From positions 1-64,000 of the forward strand of contig JAWLDA010000009.1 in the NCBI GenBank assembly GCA_041686855.1: a stretch of 64,000 nt of DNA. Reading direction: 5' to 3'. This DNA comes from JAWLDA01 sp041686855 (GTDB taxonomy: Bacteria; Bacillota; Limnochordia; DTU080; RSA5). Positions within the stretch are counted from its first letter, which is position 1. Every line of letters starts with the position of its first letter. The notes below the pieces were generated by a model that was not told the DNA's origin, did no database searches, and was given only the letters and a program-made list of their open reading frames with translations. Below are positions 44,499 to 53,610 of the stretch, one piece after another. The translations under genes were made by a program, and so were the position numbers.

Positions 44499-46394
44499 TT
44501 ACCCACTCGCCCTTCCCTGAGCTTCGCGTCTTGCACGCTCGCACATCTCCCGCACGCACTTTGCCGCGTGGCGAACGTAGCCGCGGGAATCAAGGGAGTA
44601 TGCCTCCAACAGACTCCAACCCCTGACTTCCCCCAACTCCGTAAGCAGGCACGTAATGGCGAGGTCGATGCTCCACTTCATCGAGCGATTCACGCCACCC
44701 CAAACCTGATACTCCGCTCCTCGCTCAGGCCAATCGAGCACCGCATAGAGCGTATCACGCAGGCGTTTGCGGCCGGACTCGTCGATCAGCTCTACCACAG
44801 CCATGAAGTAGTGCAAGATGTGTAGGATCGAATCGGTCTCACGTTCGTTAGGGAGGCGGTCCAACAGGCAGTCGACCGCGCGAGTCTCTCGAAGCGCTTT
44901 GAGGGCAATTAGCGATGCAATCCAGCGTGGGGCAGCGCGAATACCCGGAGGTGTGTCGCTCTCGCGACTCTCAATCGATCGGAGCAGGTGGGAGGCGCCA
45001 TCGGCCCGTCCGAGGAGTGCCAATGCGATAGCGAGTGTGCGGGCGTATGCGCCCTCAGCGCTCTGCAATCGAGCGAGTAAAGGTCCGACCGCGCGTTCGC
45101 CGGCCTTTGTGAGCCACCACAGTGCCTTCCCTTCGTCTTCCTCTGACGCCAAAGCGTCTATCAATGCGGCGATGTTCGCCTCATTCGAAAGGTTTTCCAG
45201 CGAGAGGGGAACCGTCACACCCTCCAGTTTTGGTTGGACCCAGGGTCTGCTCTGGCGCGTGAGGTCCTCCGGCGTGAGCACACCCTGGTCGATCAGTCGG
45301 TGTTGCAGGGCGGTAATGTCGAGCTCCCTTGGCTGACATCCACGGTTACAACAAAGCGACGCCGCGGCGCCGACCACCTCGCCTACCTGTTGAATGTCGC
45401 GCTGCATGCGAAAGCCCGCTGCCGAGTCGTGCGTTTGCGACAGTGCCCGACAGCCGATCAATAGCCCGTTCACGCCCTTGGGAATGAAGCAGCGAAAGGG
45501 AATGTCACAACCGATTCTTTGCTTCCAAAGTCCCATGACACACACCCAGATCTGGGCGGCGAGGCTCTCGTTGGCGAAATCGTAGGCATGGGTGTCGTAG
45601 TGCGTCATGCACTTCATCACGACATCGTCAAAGCGGCGGTCAAAGGCCAAGTCGTCGAGTTGAAGCACGTACTCGCCTGTGATCTGCCGTCCCTCTCGTA
45701 CGCCCAAGTGGGGAGAGGTCGCAATATAGACGTCCCGCGCCAATCGATCGTCGAGAAAGTCGAGCAGGATTTGCCGGCCTTCGAGATAGGCTCTTGAAAC
45801 GTCTTGAGCGCTTGAGCTGTCGACCCAGCCGCCGTCCACGTTGAGCGGAGCGATTCTCCCGTTGTAGAGGTACCGCGGGACAACAGAGTAGTTGTTCATC
45901 CCGCCGTCCCACTCGCGGCCCAGCGTGAAAGGGACGCCCGCCAGCGCGCATACATCACCGTCACCGGTGGCGTCAATCGTGATGTTGGCGGTGACTCGCA
46001 GCGTGTCATCGGGCTGTGCAAAGACGACTCCGAGGACATTACGCCGCTCGTCATCCATCTCTACCTCGACAGCCAACGAATGGAAGATGAGATCGACACC
46101 GGCCTCACTCAGCATTTCGATGGCGGTGAGTCGCTTCGCCTCGGGATGAATGCCTTGGCTGTCGCCTCCGATTCCGTCGCCGAGTTCGTCGGTCCTCCGG
46201 TCCAGCTCACGCTGTAAGCCGGCGTTGATGCCGTAGTAATAGAGGTGAATGCCGGCCCGGGTGGCGACGCCTCCCAGCGCGCCGTCCCGTTCGACCAGCA
46301 CGACCTTCGCGCCGTTTTGGGCGGCGCTAAGCGCCGCCGCTACTCCGGCCGTTCCACCCCCAACGACCAATACGTCAGTCACTCGGTGCTGCAC
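44499..46394 (-). CDS. FAD-dependent oxidoreductase with helical C-terminal extension
   Basis: A 631-aa flavoprotein. Residues 1-430 form an FAD oxidoreductase like those annotated as FAD-dependent oxidoreductase/succinate dehydrogenase-type: VLVVGGGTAGVAAALSAAQNG, VVLVERDGALGGVAT, ITIDATGDGDVCALAGVPF and the C-terminal FIPKGVNGLLIGCRALSQTHDSA. Residues about 430-631 are an all-helical, HEAT-like extension (GPLLARLQSAEGAYARTLAIALALLG; LIALKALRETRAVDCLLDRL) that is not part of the catalytic fold and may bind a partner. First enzyme after the LacI gene, whose 3' end overlaps it by 16 bases. Confidence 0.83.
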   Translation of the reverse strand: MQHRVTDVLVVGGGTAGVAAALSAAQNGAKVVLVERDGALGGVATRAGIHLYYYGINAGLQRELDRRTDELGDGIGGDSQGIHPEAKRLTAIEMLSEAGVDLIFHSLAVEVEMDDERRNVLGVVFAQPDDTLRVTANITIDATGDGDVCALAGVPFTLGREWDGGMNNYSVVPRYLYNGRIAPLNVDGGWVDSSSAQDVSRAYLEGRQILLDFLDDRLARDVYIATSPHLGVREGRQITGEYVLQLDDLAFDRRFDDVVMKCMTHYDTHAYDFANESLAAQIWVCVMGLWKQRIGCDIPFRCFIPKGVNGLLIGCRALSQTHDSAAGFRMQRDIQQVGEVVGAAASLCCNRGCQPRELDITALQHRLIDQGVLTPEDLTRQSRPWVQPKLEGVTVPLSLENLSNEANIAALIDALASEEDEGKALWWLTKAGERAVGPLLARLQSAEGAYARTLAIALALLGRADGASHLLRSIESRESDTPPGIRAAPRWIASLIALKALRETRAVDCLLDRLPNERETDSILHILHYFMAVVELIDESGRKRLRDTLYAVLDWPERGAEYQVWGGVNRSMKWSIDLAITCLLTELGEVRGWSLLEAYSLDSRGYVRHAAKCVREMCERARREAQGRASG

Positions 46395-47437
46395 GGTGAT
46401 TTGGACCCTCCTTGAGTTTCGCTCTCTCCTGGACAGGGCCCCGTCGACTCTCTAACCGCAAGGCTAGGGGGAAGCACAATGCGGGACCCGGTCAGATCTT
46501 TGTTTTCACCCGCCACCACCAAATGCGTTGCGGCCAGGCGGCCCATTTGCAGTATCGGCAGGGATACCGTCGTGAGTCGCGGCCGCGTGGACTCGGCCTG
46601 GTCTTCGTCGTGATAGGCAATGACGCTCAGATCGTGGGGGACGCTCATACCGACTTCTTGACAAATCTGGAGCACCGCGATCGCAAGTGACTCGTAAGCG
46701 CACACCAAAGCGGTGATGTCACGAAAGGCGTGGGTAAAGAGTGGTCGTATGACCGATACCGCATGCTTTACGTCCCAGGGGTGGTCGATGGACCATATGA
46801 AATCGGTATTGAGACGGTAGTCGTAGCAGGCCCGCACGAAACCCGTCAGCTTTTGGTCACTGGTGCGGGTCAAAGGCGATCCATTCAGCAAGCCAATGTG
46901 GCGGTGACCAAGGCCGACGAGATGATCGATCGCCATACGGATACCCAGCTGCGCGTCCGTCTCCACGGCGCCCAGCCTACGACTGGAGGCGACGTGGGAC
47001 CCGACAATAACAGAGGGCAGGTTCGTCGATTCGAGGGAAGCAGCGAGCTGGTCACTGACCGATCCTCCAATGACGATCGTGCCGATGAGGTCGGCAGGGA
47101 TAGTGTCGGCGTCTCGATCAGTTGACCACAACAACTCGGTGTGGTACGGTGCGAGAACTTGGAGAGCGCCTTCCAGTACCTTGGAGGCGAAGGGCCCGAT
47201 CTCATCGCGCCTTGGGACTTCGGAGCTGCCGGCGAACAGCACTCGGATCGGCCTGCCGGAGATCACCGGATTAATGCCGAACGGGTCGTCGCGGAGAAAG
47301 TACCCCATCTGTCGGGCCGTCTCACGCACTTTCATCCGGGTCTCTCGCCGCAGGAAGCCCTTGTTGTTTAAGGCCTGGGAGACTGTCGACGGCGACATTC
47401 CCAGTGTCTTGGCAATCTGACGGATGGTGACAGGCAT
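46379..47437 (-). CDS. LacI/GalR-family transcriptional regulator
   Basis: 352-aa regulator. N-terminal LacI helix-turn-helix TIRQIAKTLGMSPSTVSQALN with a hinge-like region, then a periplasmic-binding-type effector domain (VIGGSVSDQLAASLES, IAIDHL, ALVCAYESLAIAVLQ, LSVIAYHDE). First gene of a four-gene operon with two flavoproteins and a sugar-binding protein; probably represses it until a sugar effector binds. A -10-like TATAAT (minus strand, 47471-47476) and 11-base-period direct repeats (CGCGAACAC at 47497 and 47508) lie upstream as candidate regulatory sites. Confidence 0.93.
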   Translation of the reverse strand: MPVTIRQIAKTLGMSPSTVSQALNNKGFLRRETRMKVRETARQMGYFLRDDPFGINPVISGRPIRVLFAGSSEVPRRDEIGPFASKVLEGALQVLAPYHTELLWSTDRDADTIPADLIGTIVIGGSVSDQLAASLESTNLPSVIVGSHVASSRRLGAVETDAQLGIRMAIDHLVGLGHRHIGLLNGSPLTRTSDQKLTGFVRACYDYRLNTDFIWSIDHPWDVKHAVSVIRPLFTHAFRDITALVCAYESLAIAVLQICQEVGMSVPHDLSVIAYHDEDQAESTRPRLTTVSLPILQMGRLAATHLVVAGENKDLTGSRIVLPPSLAVRESTGPCPGESETQGGSKSPCSTE

Positions 47438-47668
47438 GTGTGCACCTCCCGATCAGTCTCTGGTTCTTAAATTATAACTCTGTATACTGTCATTTTCGCG
47501 AACACACCGCGAACACCGGGATGACAATCACCACCATCGGATTAGACGATTTCGTGGCGGACGGGTCCCAAGAATCTGCGGAATTGCCTGTTGATGGAGG
47601 AGGGTATTCTCGCCAGAACGTGAATTTTGCCCAAACGTCGTGTCGAAGCTGCAAGGAGCGAATGAGCC

Positions 47669-48535
47669 GTGTGGATTCGCGAAAACGATATGAGAAGCGT
47701 CGCCCGCTTGTGGCACGATCTCTCTGAAATGCCCGCTAGCAGACCCGATGAAGCAATGCGACATTGTCTGGAAGGCTTGACCGTTCTTGTCGGAACCTGC
47801 AATGCCTTCTGGATCGGAGCTACCCGGGAGTCGTCACACGATCCGCGAGATCCCCTGCATGGCTGGCGTTCCAAGGCAATCTTTACGCTGCACGTGTCGG
47901 ACGACACCAATCGGCGTCAGGCGCGCATTTACGAACAGTTTGAGCAGGCGGAGATCGATCCTCACACGTTGGCACTGATCGCGAAGGCCGGCAAGACCCG
48001 TAGCTTTCTGCGCTCTGAGCTTGTCGATGATACGACCTGGTCCAAATCGTGGTTGTACGACGAAGTGTTTCGCCCCCTGGGGATCCGCGATCGCCTTGTG
48101 GGTGCGCACGCCGTTAACCTTCGGAGCGAATCGTATTTCGGTTTCGACAGAACGAAAACGGATAAGCCTTTTGGCGATCGGGAACGCGACATTTTGCGCT
48201 TGTTTCTCTACGGAAATCCGGCTTTTTTCCGCGAACAGATGTGCGTTCGGGGACTGACGGGTGCGCATACCGGTCTGACGCCCAGAGAGCAAGACGTCCT
48301 GCGCATGTTGCTTACGGATCGATCCGAGCGGGATATTGGGCTGGCGCTCGGTCTTACGACGAACACGGTCCATCAGTACGTCGTTTCACTCTGTCGTAAA
48401 CTTGGTGTTAAGGGCCGGTTAGGTCTCATGGCTTACTGGCTCCGGTACGACGCCGCAGAGACGGACGATTCTCTCGGACATGGCGGTCGGCCTGCTGCAG
48501 GGCGATCAACGAAACCGACCGGGGATCGTCGATAG
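47669..48535 (+). CDS. LuxR-type transcriptional regulator
   Basis: 288-aa DNA-binding protein. C-terminal LuxR/GerE helix-turn-helix at about residues 205-265 (LTPREQDVLRMLLTDR, DIGLALGLTTNTVHQYV). The N-terminal 200 residues have no recognised domain; a receiver fold is not evident. GTG 47669 with AAGGAG ten bases upstream; ATG 47690 is an alternative. It is directly upstream of, and in the same direction as, the second TPS locus, so a role in its expression is likely but unproven. Confidence 0.86.
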   Translation: MWIRENDMRSVARLWHDLSEMPASRPDEAMRHCLEGLTVLVGTCNAFWIGATRESSHDPRDPLHGWRSKAIFTLHVSDDTNRRQARIYEQFEQAEIDPHTLALIAKAGKTRSFLRSELVDDTTWSKSWLYDEVFRPLGIRDRLVGAHAVNLRSESYFGFDRTKTDKPFGDRERDILRLFLYGNPAFFREQMCVRGLTGAHTGLTPREQDVLRMLLTDRSERDIGLALGLTTNTVHQYVVSLCRKLGVKGRLGLMAYWLRYDAAETDDSLGHGGRPAAGRSTKPTGDRR

Positions 48536-48548
48536 GCTCGGTCCGTCC

Positions 48549-48578
48549 CTTTACACTCTTTTAGGACAGCCTTTACAC
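48549..48578. promoter_or_regulatory. Direct repeats upstream of tpsA locus 2
   Basis: CTTTACAC occurs at 48549-48556 and again at 48571-48578, 22 bases apart, about two helical turns. A TATAAA box follows at 48602-48607. Likely regulator-binding region for the downstream tpsA gene; evidence is pattern only. Confidence 0.35.
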
Positions 48579-48753
48579 CCAAAAAGCGCACTCATTTTCT
48601 TTATAAACTCCTACGGATACACCCCTACTAATCAGTAGTGGTCGAATGCGTCGCGTCATTGCTACAATGAGACCGGCACGGCGTAAACCGTATTTTGGAA
48701 AATTTGGTGGATCCAACGCGCGCGGCGTGAACACACCAGAAGGCGGCAGAGTG

Positions 48754-51700
48754 ATGAAGCGATTTCAAATAGAGATACGTCAGAAGCGAGAGTACGGGGT
48801 GCGGCTGGTATTTGCGATGATCTTGGGCATCTACCTGTTTTTCACATCGGAGGGAGGGGTCCTTGCGGCGCTTCCCGACGGCGGGACGATTATATCGGGC
48901 AGTGGAGCGATCAGCCCGATCGTGGACGATAACCTGACAGTGACCCAGTCAAGCAAGGCCATGATCATTGAATGGAACGATTTCTCGATCGGCGAGGGGA
49001 ACGCCGTTCACTTTGACCAGGCATTTGGGGCCGATTCGGTGGCGCTAAACCGGGTCGTGGGGGCCGATCCGAGCACGATCCTAGGGACGCTGACGGCGCC
49101 GGGACAGATTTTTATCGTCAATCCTCAAGGGGTGCTATTTGGCGAAAATGCCGAGGTCGAGGTGGGGAGCCTGGTCGCTTCCACCCTCGCTTTGAGGAAC
49201 AACGCCTTCCTTGACGGGGACTACGTCTTTACGGACGGCTCGGGGACCGGGACGGTCGTCAACAAGGGTACGATCAATGTCGCAGACGGGGGATACGTCG
49301 CATTGATCGCACCGCAGGCGACCAATGCAGATTCAGGGAGAATCACGGCACGCCTGGGTACAGTGGCGATGGGCGCGGGAAACGAGGTGAAGCTTGAGCT
49401 GTTGGGAGACGGCTTGGTTGACCTGGAGATCGACGGGTCGCTTGCGGGTGCGTTACTCACCAACGAGGGCCGCTTGTATGCGGACGGTGGACTCGTCTTG
49501 TTCGAAGTCGGCGCGAAGGCCGATCCGACCGATTTGGTCGTAAATCTGGAAGCGGGGGTGGTGCGGGCAAACTCTGCTGAGCTTAAGGACGGTCGCATTG
49601 TTTTATCTGGCGGTGATCAAGGCAATGTCCGGCTCATTGCATCCAGTATGACGGCAGCGGGCGGCATTGATGTCACAGGGGAGCAGATTTCCCTACGATC
49701 CATGAACTATTTCTCCAGTAAGCGTCCCGTGAGTATGCGGGCAGATGGTGACATTGTGATCGAAGGGACGCTGGTAAAGGACGGGGCCGGCGACTTACGC
49801 TTGCGTGCTGATGCGTCCGGAACAGACACCGGGACCGTGACGGTCGACGATGCATCAGGCAGTGTGGATATGAACGATGGCGCAGACCTGGAGATCTTGT
49901 ACAATCCGATCGATCCCGGGGGCGGTGCGCACCGCTACACCAATCCAACGTCGTACGAGGACTCTGTGGATTTGGACGGCGGCAGCCTCACGGCGTACAT
50001 GCTGGTGAACCATTCGGACGATCTACAATCCATTGCGGAGAATCTCGACGGCACGTATGCGCTGGGCAGCGACATGGACACCAGTGATACGAAAGGGTGG
50101 AACGCAGGCGCGGGCTTCGCACCGATTGGCTCGCCTGGGGGCCCCTTTACGGGCCTTCTGGATGGTCGTGGGCATGCGATCGATGGCCTGGTGATCAACC
50201 GCCCCGGGACAGACTGGGTTGGCCTCTTCTCACGGGTCGGGGCCGACGGTGAAGTGAGAAATGTAGCGCTGACCGATCTGCGGATCTCGGGCCGAGACTA
50301 TGTCGGGGGATTAGCGGGATCCAACCTTGGCACGCTTACCGGTTCGTCTGCCGCGGGAAGTGTGAGCGGTCATCACTTTGTCGGGGGGATGGCCGGCGTC
50401 AACGAAGGCACTGTGACGGGATCTGAAACGTCCGTCACAGTGACCGGAACCGGCAACAACATCGGAGGTCTGGTGGGGCAAGGCAAGGTCGACGGGTCGA
50501 TCAGCGAGTCGCACAGTTCCAGCTCGGTGAGCAGCGATGGTGTACGCATCGGAGGTTTGGTGGGTGAAAACTTCGGCGCTGTGAGCGATTCGTATAGCAC
50601 GGGAATCGTGGCCGCCGGCGGTCACAGCGCTGGCGGCTTGTTGGGGTACAACAGTGGGGCCGTAAACAACGTGTACAGCACTGGTACAGTTGGCGGCAGC
50701 TATAGTGTCGGCGGCCTCATCGGGGACAACTCGGGTGATGTAGGCAACACGTACAGCACGGGTACGGTTACCAGCGGCGGCTTCAATGTCGGCGGCCTCA
50801 TTGGGAATAACAAGGGTGATGTAAGCAACGGGTACAGCACCGGTACGGTTACCGGCGGCGGCAATAATGTCGGCGGCCTCATCGGGAACAACGCGGGTGA
50901 TATAAGCGACTCGCACAGCGAAGGGGCAGTGACCGGCTTAGGAACGAATACTGGCGGATTGGCGGGTCAGAGCCTTGCCGCCGGCTCGGTAAGCCGGTCG
51001 TACAGCACAGGCAAAGTAACAGGCGGCGCGAATCTAGGCGGTCTCATCGGGCTAAACTCTGGAATTATAACTGACTCTTACGCTGCAGGAGACGTAATAA
51101 GTTCTTCAAAGGATGTTGGCGGATTGGTGGGAGTAAACCAGGGAGAAGTGAGCAACTCATACAGCCTGGGAAATGTGACCGCCGACGGCATTCAGTTGGG
51201 CGGCCTCGTCGGGTGGAACAGTGGCACCATTAGTCGCTCGTACGCAAAAGGAGACGTCATCGGTAAGAGCGACACCGTCGGCGGGCTGATCGGCACGAAC
51301 GGTGTCACAGGTACAGTGGACGAATCGTACGGCACCGGTCGAGTGACGAGCTCCGGAGTAAATCTGGGCGGACTCATTGGTGAGAATTGGGGCAACGTAA
51401 GCGCTTCATACAGCACGAGCATCGTCATTGGGGCGGGCAGTCGGATCGGTGGCTTAATCGGAAACCACGCCGATGGGAGAATCGAAGGATCCTACAGCAC
51501 GGGGAGCGTCGAAGGAGCGGGGGATTACGTAGGGGGCTTAATTGGGAGGAACTTATCCGACGCACAGGGCTCTTACAGCACGGGCAATGTGAAGGGCGAC
51601 GGCGCTGCCGTGGGCGGCCTCGTGGGGGTGAACTATGGGGAAATAAGTCGCTCGTTCGCAACAGGCGACGTGATCGGTAAAGGCCAGAGCGTCGGCGGGT

Positions 51701-53610
51701 TGATCGGTGAGAACTCGGGTAACGTGACCGAAACTTACAGCACGGGCGCAGTCATCGGGGCGAGCGATCGGGTGGGAGGTTTGATCGGGTATTTCTCAGA
51801 CGGCATTGTCCAATTCTCATACAGCTTGAGCCCTGTGAAAGGAACGGACGATGTCGGTGGTCTGATCGGGAGGAGTACTGTGACATCGAGCGTTCGTGAT
51901 TCGTATAGCGCCGGCGCGGTGTGGGGCAGCGGCTCCGACGTCGGCGGGCTCGTCGGTGCGGTCGTCGGATTTGGAACAGGCGAGGTCGCCCAGCGAAGTT
52001 TTTGGAACGTGACGACTTCAGGCCAAACGGCAAGTGCCCCAGGACTGGGCGCAGTAGGCCTTGAGTCAGGCCAGATGATGAATGAGGAAATCTTCGCTGC
52101 CTGGGACGCCACGTCCTGGCGGATTGTCCATGGGATCTCCTATCCCTATCTCGATTGGCAGTTTGGCGGTGAGGCGCCAACCGTATTGCGGGGCACCGTG
52201 ACCGATGTGGAGGGCAATGTGGGTACCGCCGGTGGCATAGGAGTGGGGGCGGCGATCGACGGCGGTTTGATTGGCTCCACCTACACGGGCGTAGACGGTT
52301 TCTACTACTTTGCTACCGATCCGAGAGATGCAGGTGCGGCGTTGGCGTGGTTGGACGGCAACCGCTTTGGAGAGGATGCTCTCGGCGCTGCGCGCGGCAA
52401 CGCCGTAACGGCGCTGTCGCCGGAGGGCCATGCTGCGGATTTGGAGGTCGCCGCAGGCAGACTTGCGATCGATACGGATTTGACTGCCATGAGCTCGGTC
52501 GTCTCCGACCTGCTGCAGCGGGCCCTGGGCGATGATCCGGAGGAAGCGGTCGAAAACGGCGCCGTCTATACGGTTACAGGCGCAGCGCCGACGCTGGATC
52601 CCGGTATCGATTTTCACGTGCGCGCCAGTGGCGACTTCTCGGTCGACACGTCGGTGGGAACGGACGGGGGCGACATCCTCGTGCACTCCGGCGGTGACAT
52701 CGTCATTGCGGATGGAACATCCCTGACGAGCGATGCGAGCGGGGACGCCGTCGTGCTTGCAGCCGGCGGAGATTTCGTGAACTGGGCGGGGCCCGGCGCC
52801 ATCGTCACGACCGGTGGCGGTCGCTGGCTCATCTGGTCAGACGGGCCTGACGGCGACGCTCGGGGCGGGCTTGTCCACGCATTTCGTCAGTACGGCGCGA
52901 CACACGGTGAAAGTGACGTGTTGGGTGTTGGCAACGGCTTCCTCTACGAGTTCGCCCCGGAGGTCCGGGTCGCACTTGTTGGCGAGGCGCGCAAAGTGTA
53001 CGACGGCGACACGGATGCGGTGTTGTCGGCAGGCAACTTTGCGGTAGTAGGCGCTCTAGCGGGGGAGACGGTCGAACTCGCCGGGTTACCCGTGACGGGT
53101 CAATACGAGAACGCCGACGCAGGGGACGACAAACAGCTCACGGTCGATATCTCCGGCGTCTCGATCGACAAGGCGACCGACGGCGCCGTTGTCATCTATG
53201 GTTACCGCATTGACCCGGACGCCCGGTCGGTCAGCGAGGCGATCGGGACGATCACGCCTGCGACGCTCACGGTGACCGTCGCGGATGTTTCGCGCCCGTA
53301 CGGCAAAGAGAATCCGGCCTTTACGGCGTCCTACGAAGGGTTTCAATTGGGCGACGACACGGGTGTGCTTGGTGGGGCACTCTCCTTTGAAACCGTGGCC
53401 AATATATCGTCGCAGCCTGGTACCTATCGTGTGACGGCCAGTGGGTTGAGCGCAAGAAACTATGAGATCGAGTATGTCGACGGAGTGTTGAGGGTTCTCA
53501 TACCGAACAGTGACGTCTTTCAAGTTCCAGGACTCCCCGATCGGGCCTACCTCGCGGCGTTGTGGAGCTTTTACGACGCTGCGCTGGACAGTTACGACGC
53601 GGACCAATGA
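48754..53610 (+). CDS. TpsA exoprotein with GLUG repeats, locus 2
   Basis: A large secreted protein (about 1618 aa from ATG 48754; a longer frame opens at 48646). The signal peptide ends near GGVLA; the filamentous haemagglutinin secretion domain follows with SVALNRVVGADPS and FIVNPQGVLFGENA. Residues about 505-1080 hold some 21 tandem GLUG units (GGLIGxNxGxVxxSYSTGxVxG). Then come a carboxypeptidase-regulatory-like unit (GTVTDVEGNVGTAGGIGVG), a YDG domain (KVYDGDTDAVL) and an MBG domain (SRPYGKENPAFTASYEG). It overlaps the tpsB stop/start by ATGA, gene order tpsA then tpsB. Probable adhesin. Confidence 0.93.
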   Translation: MKRFQIEIRQKREYGVRLVFAMILGIYLFFTSEGGVLAALPDGGTIISGSGAISPIVDDNLTVTQSSKAMIIEWNDFSIGEGNAVHFDQAFGADSVALNRVVGADPSTILGTLTAPGQIFIVNPQGVLFGENAEVEVGSLVASTLALRNNAFLDGDYVFTDGSGTGTVVNKGTINVADGGYVALIAPQATNADSGRITARLGTVAMGAGNEVKLELLGDGLVDLEIDGSLAGALLTNEGRLYADGGLVLFEVGAKADPTDLVVNLEAGVVRANSAELKDGRIVLSGGDQGNVRLIASSMTAAGGIDVTGEQISLRSMNYFSSKRPVSMRADGDIVIEGTLVKDGAGDLRLRADASGTDTGTVTVDDASGSVDMNDGADLEILYNPIDPGGGAHRYTNPTSYEDSVDLDGGSLTAYMLVNHSDDLQSIAENLDGTYALGSDMDTSDTKGWNAGAGFAPIGSPGGPFTGLLDGRGHAIDGLVINRPGTDWVGLFSRVGADGEVRNVALTDLRISGRDYVGGLAGSNLGTLTGSSAAGSVSGHHFVGGMAGVNEGTVTGSETSVTVTGTGNNIGGLVGQGKVDGSISESHSSSSVSSDGVRIGGLVGENFGAVSDSYSTGIVAAGGHSAGGLLGYNSGAVNNVYSTGTVGGSYSVGGLIGDNSGDVGNTYSTGTVTSGGFNVGGLIGNNKGDVSNGYSTGTVTGGGNNVGGLIGNNAGDISDSHSEGAVTGLGTNTGGLAGQSLAAGSVSRSYSTGKVTGGANLGGLIGLNSGIITDSYAAGDVISSSKDVGGLVGVNQGEVSNSYSLGNVTADGIQLGGLVGWNSGTISRSYAKGDVIGKSDTVGGLIGTNGVTGTVDESYGTGRVTSSGVNLGGLIGENWGNVSASYSTSIVIGAGSRIGGLIGNHADGRIEGSYSTGSVEGAGDYVGGLIGRNLSDAQGSYSTGNVKGDGAAVGGLVGVNYGEISRSFATGDVIGKGQSVGGLIGENSGNVTETYSTGAVIGASDRVGGLIGYFSDGIVQFSYSLSPVKGTDDVGGLIGRSTVTSSVRDSYSAGAVWGSGSDVGGLVGAVVGFGTGEVAQRSFWNVTTSGQTASAPGLGAVGLESGQMMNEEIFAAWDATSWRIVHGISYPYLDWQFGGEAPTVLRGTVTDVEGNVGTAGGIGVGAAIDGGLIGSTYTGVDGFYYFATDPRDAGAALAWLDGNRFGEDALGAARGNAVTALSPEGHAADLEVAAGRLAIDTDLTAMSSVVSDLLQRALGDDPEEAVENGAVYTVTGAAPTLDPGIDFHVRASGDFSVDTSVGTDGGDILVHSGGDIVIADGTSLTSDASGDAVVLAAGGDFVNWAGPGAIVTTGGGRWLIWSDGPDGDARGGLVHAFRQYGATHGESDVLGVGNGFLYEFAPEVRVALVGEARKVYDGDTDAVLSAGNFAVVGALAGETVELAGLPVTGQYENADAGDDKQLTVDISGVSIDKATDGAVVIYGYRIDPDARSVSEAIGTITPATLTVTVADVSRPYGKENPAFTASYEGFQLGDDTGVLGGALSFETVANISSQPGTYRVTASGLSARNYEIEYVDGVLRVLIPNSDVFQVPGLPDRAYLAALWSFYDAALDSYDADQ
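50215..52010 (+). repeat. Array of about 21 GLUG repeats within tpsA locus 2
   Basis: Repeat units of roughly 75-90 bases encode GGLIG-xN-xG-xV-SYSTG-xV. Copies near 50690-50890 are nearly identical at the DNA level, implying recent duplication, whereas end copies have diverged. Confidence 0.85.

Noticed and set aside
47440..47727. 95-residue plus-strand frame upstream of the LuxR gene
   Set aside because: No ribosome site or motif; overlaps the LuxR-gene start and the LacI promoter region.
50215..52010. CRISPR-like repeat array
   Set aside because: Units are 75-90 bases, lack unique spacers and encode GLUG protein repeats in one open frame.
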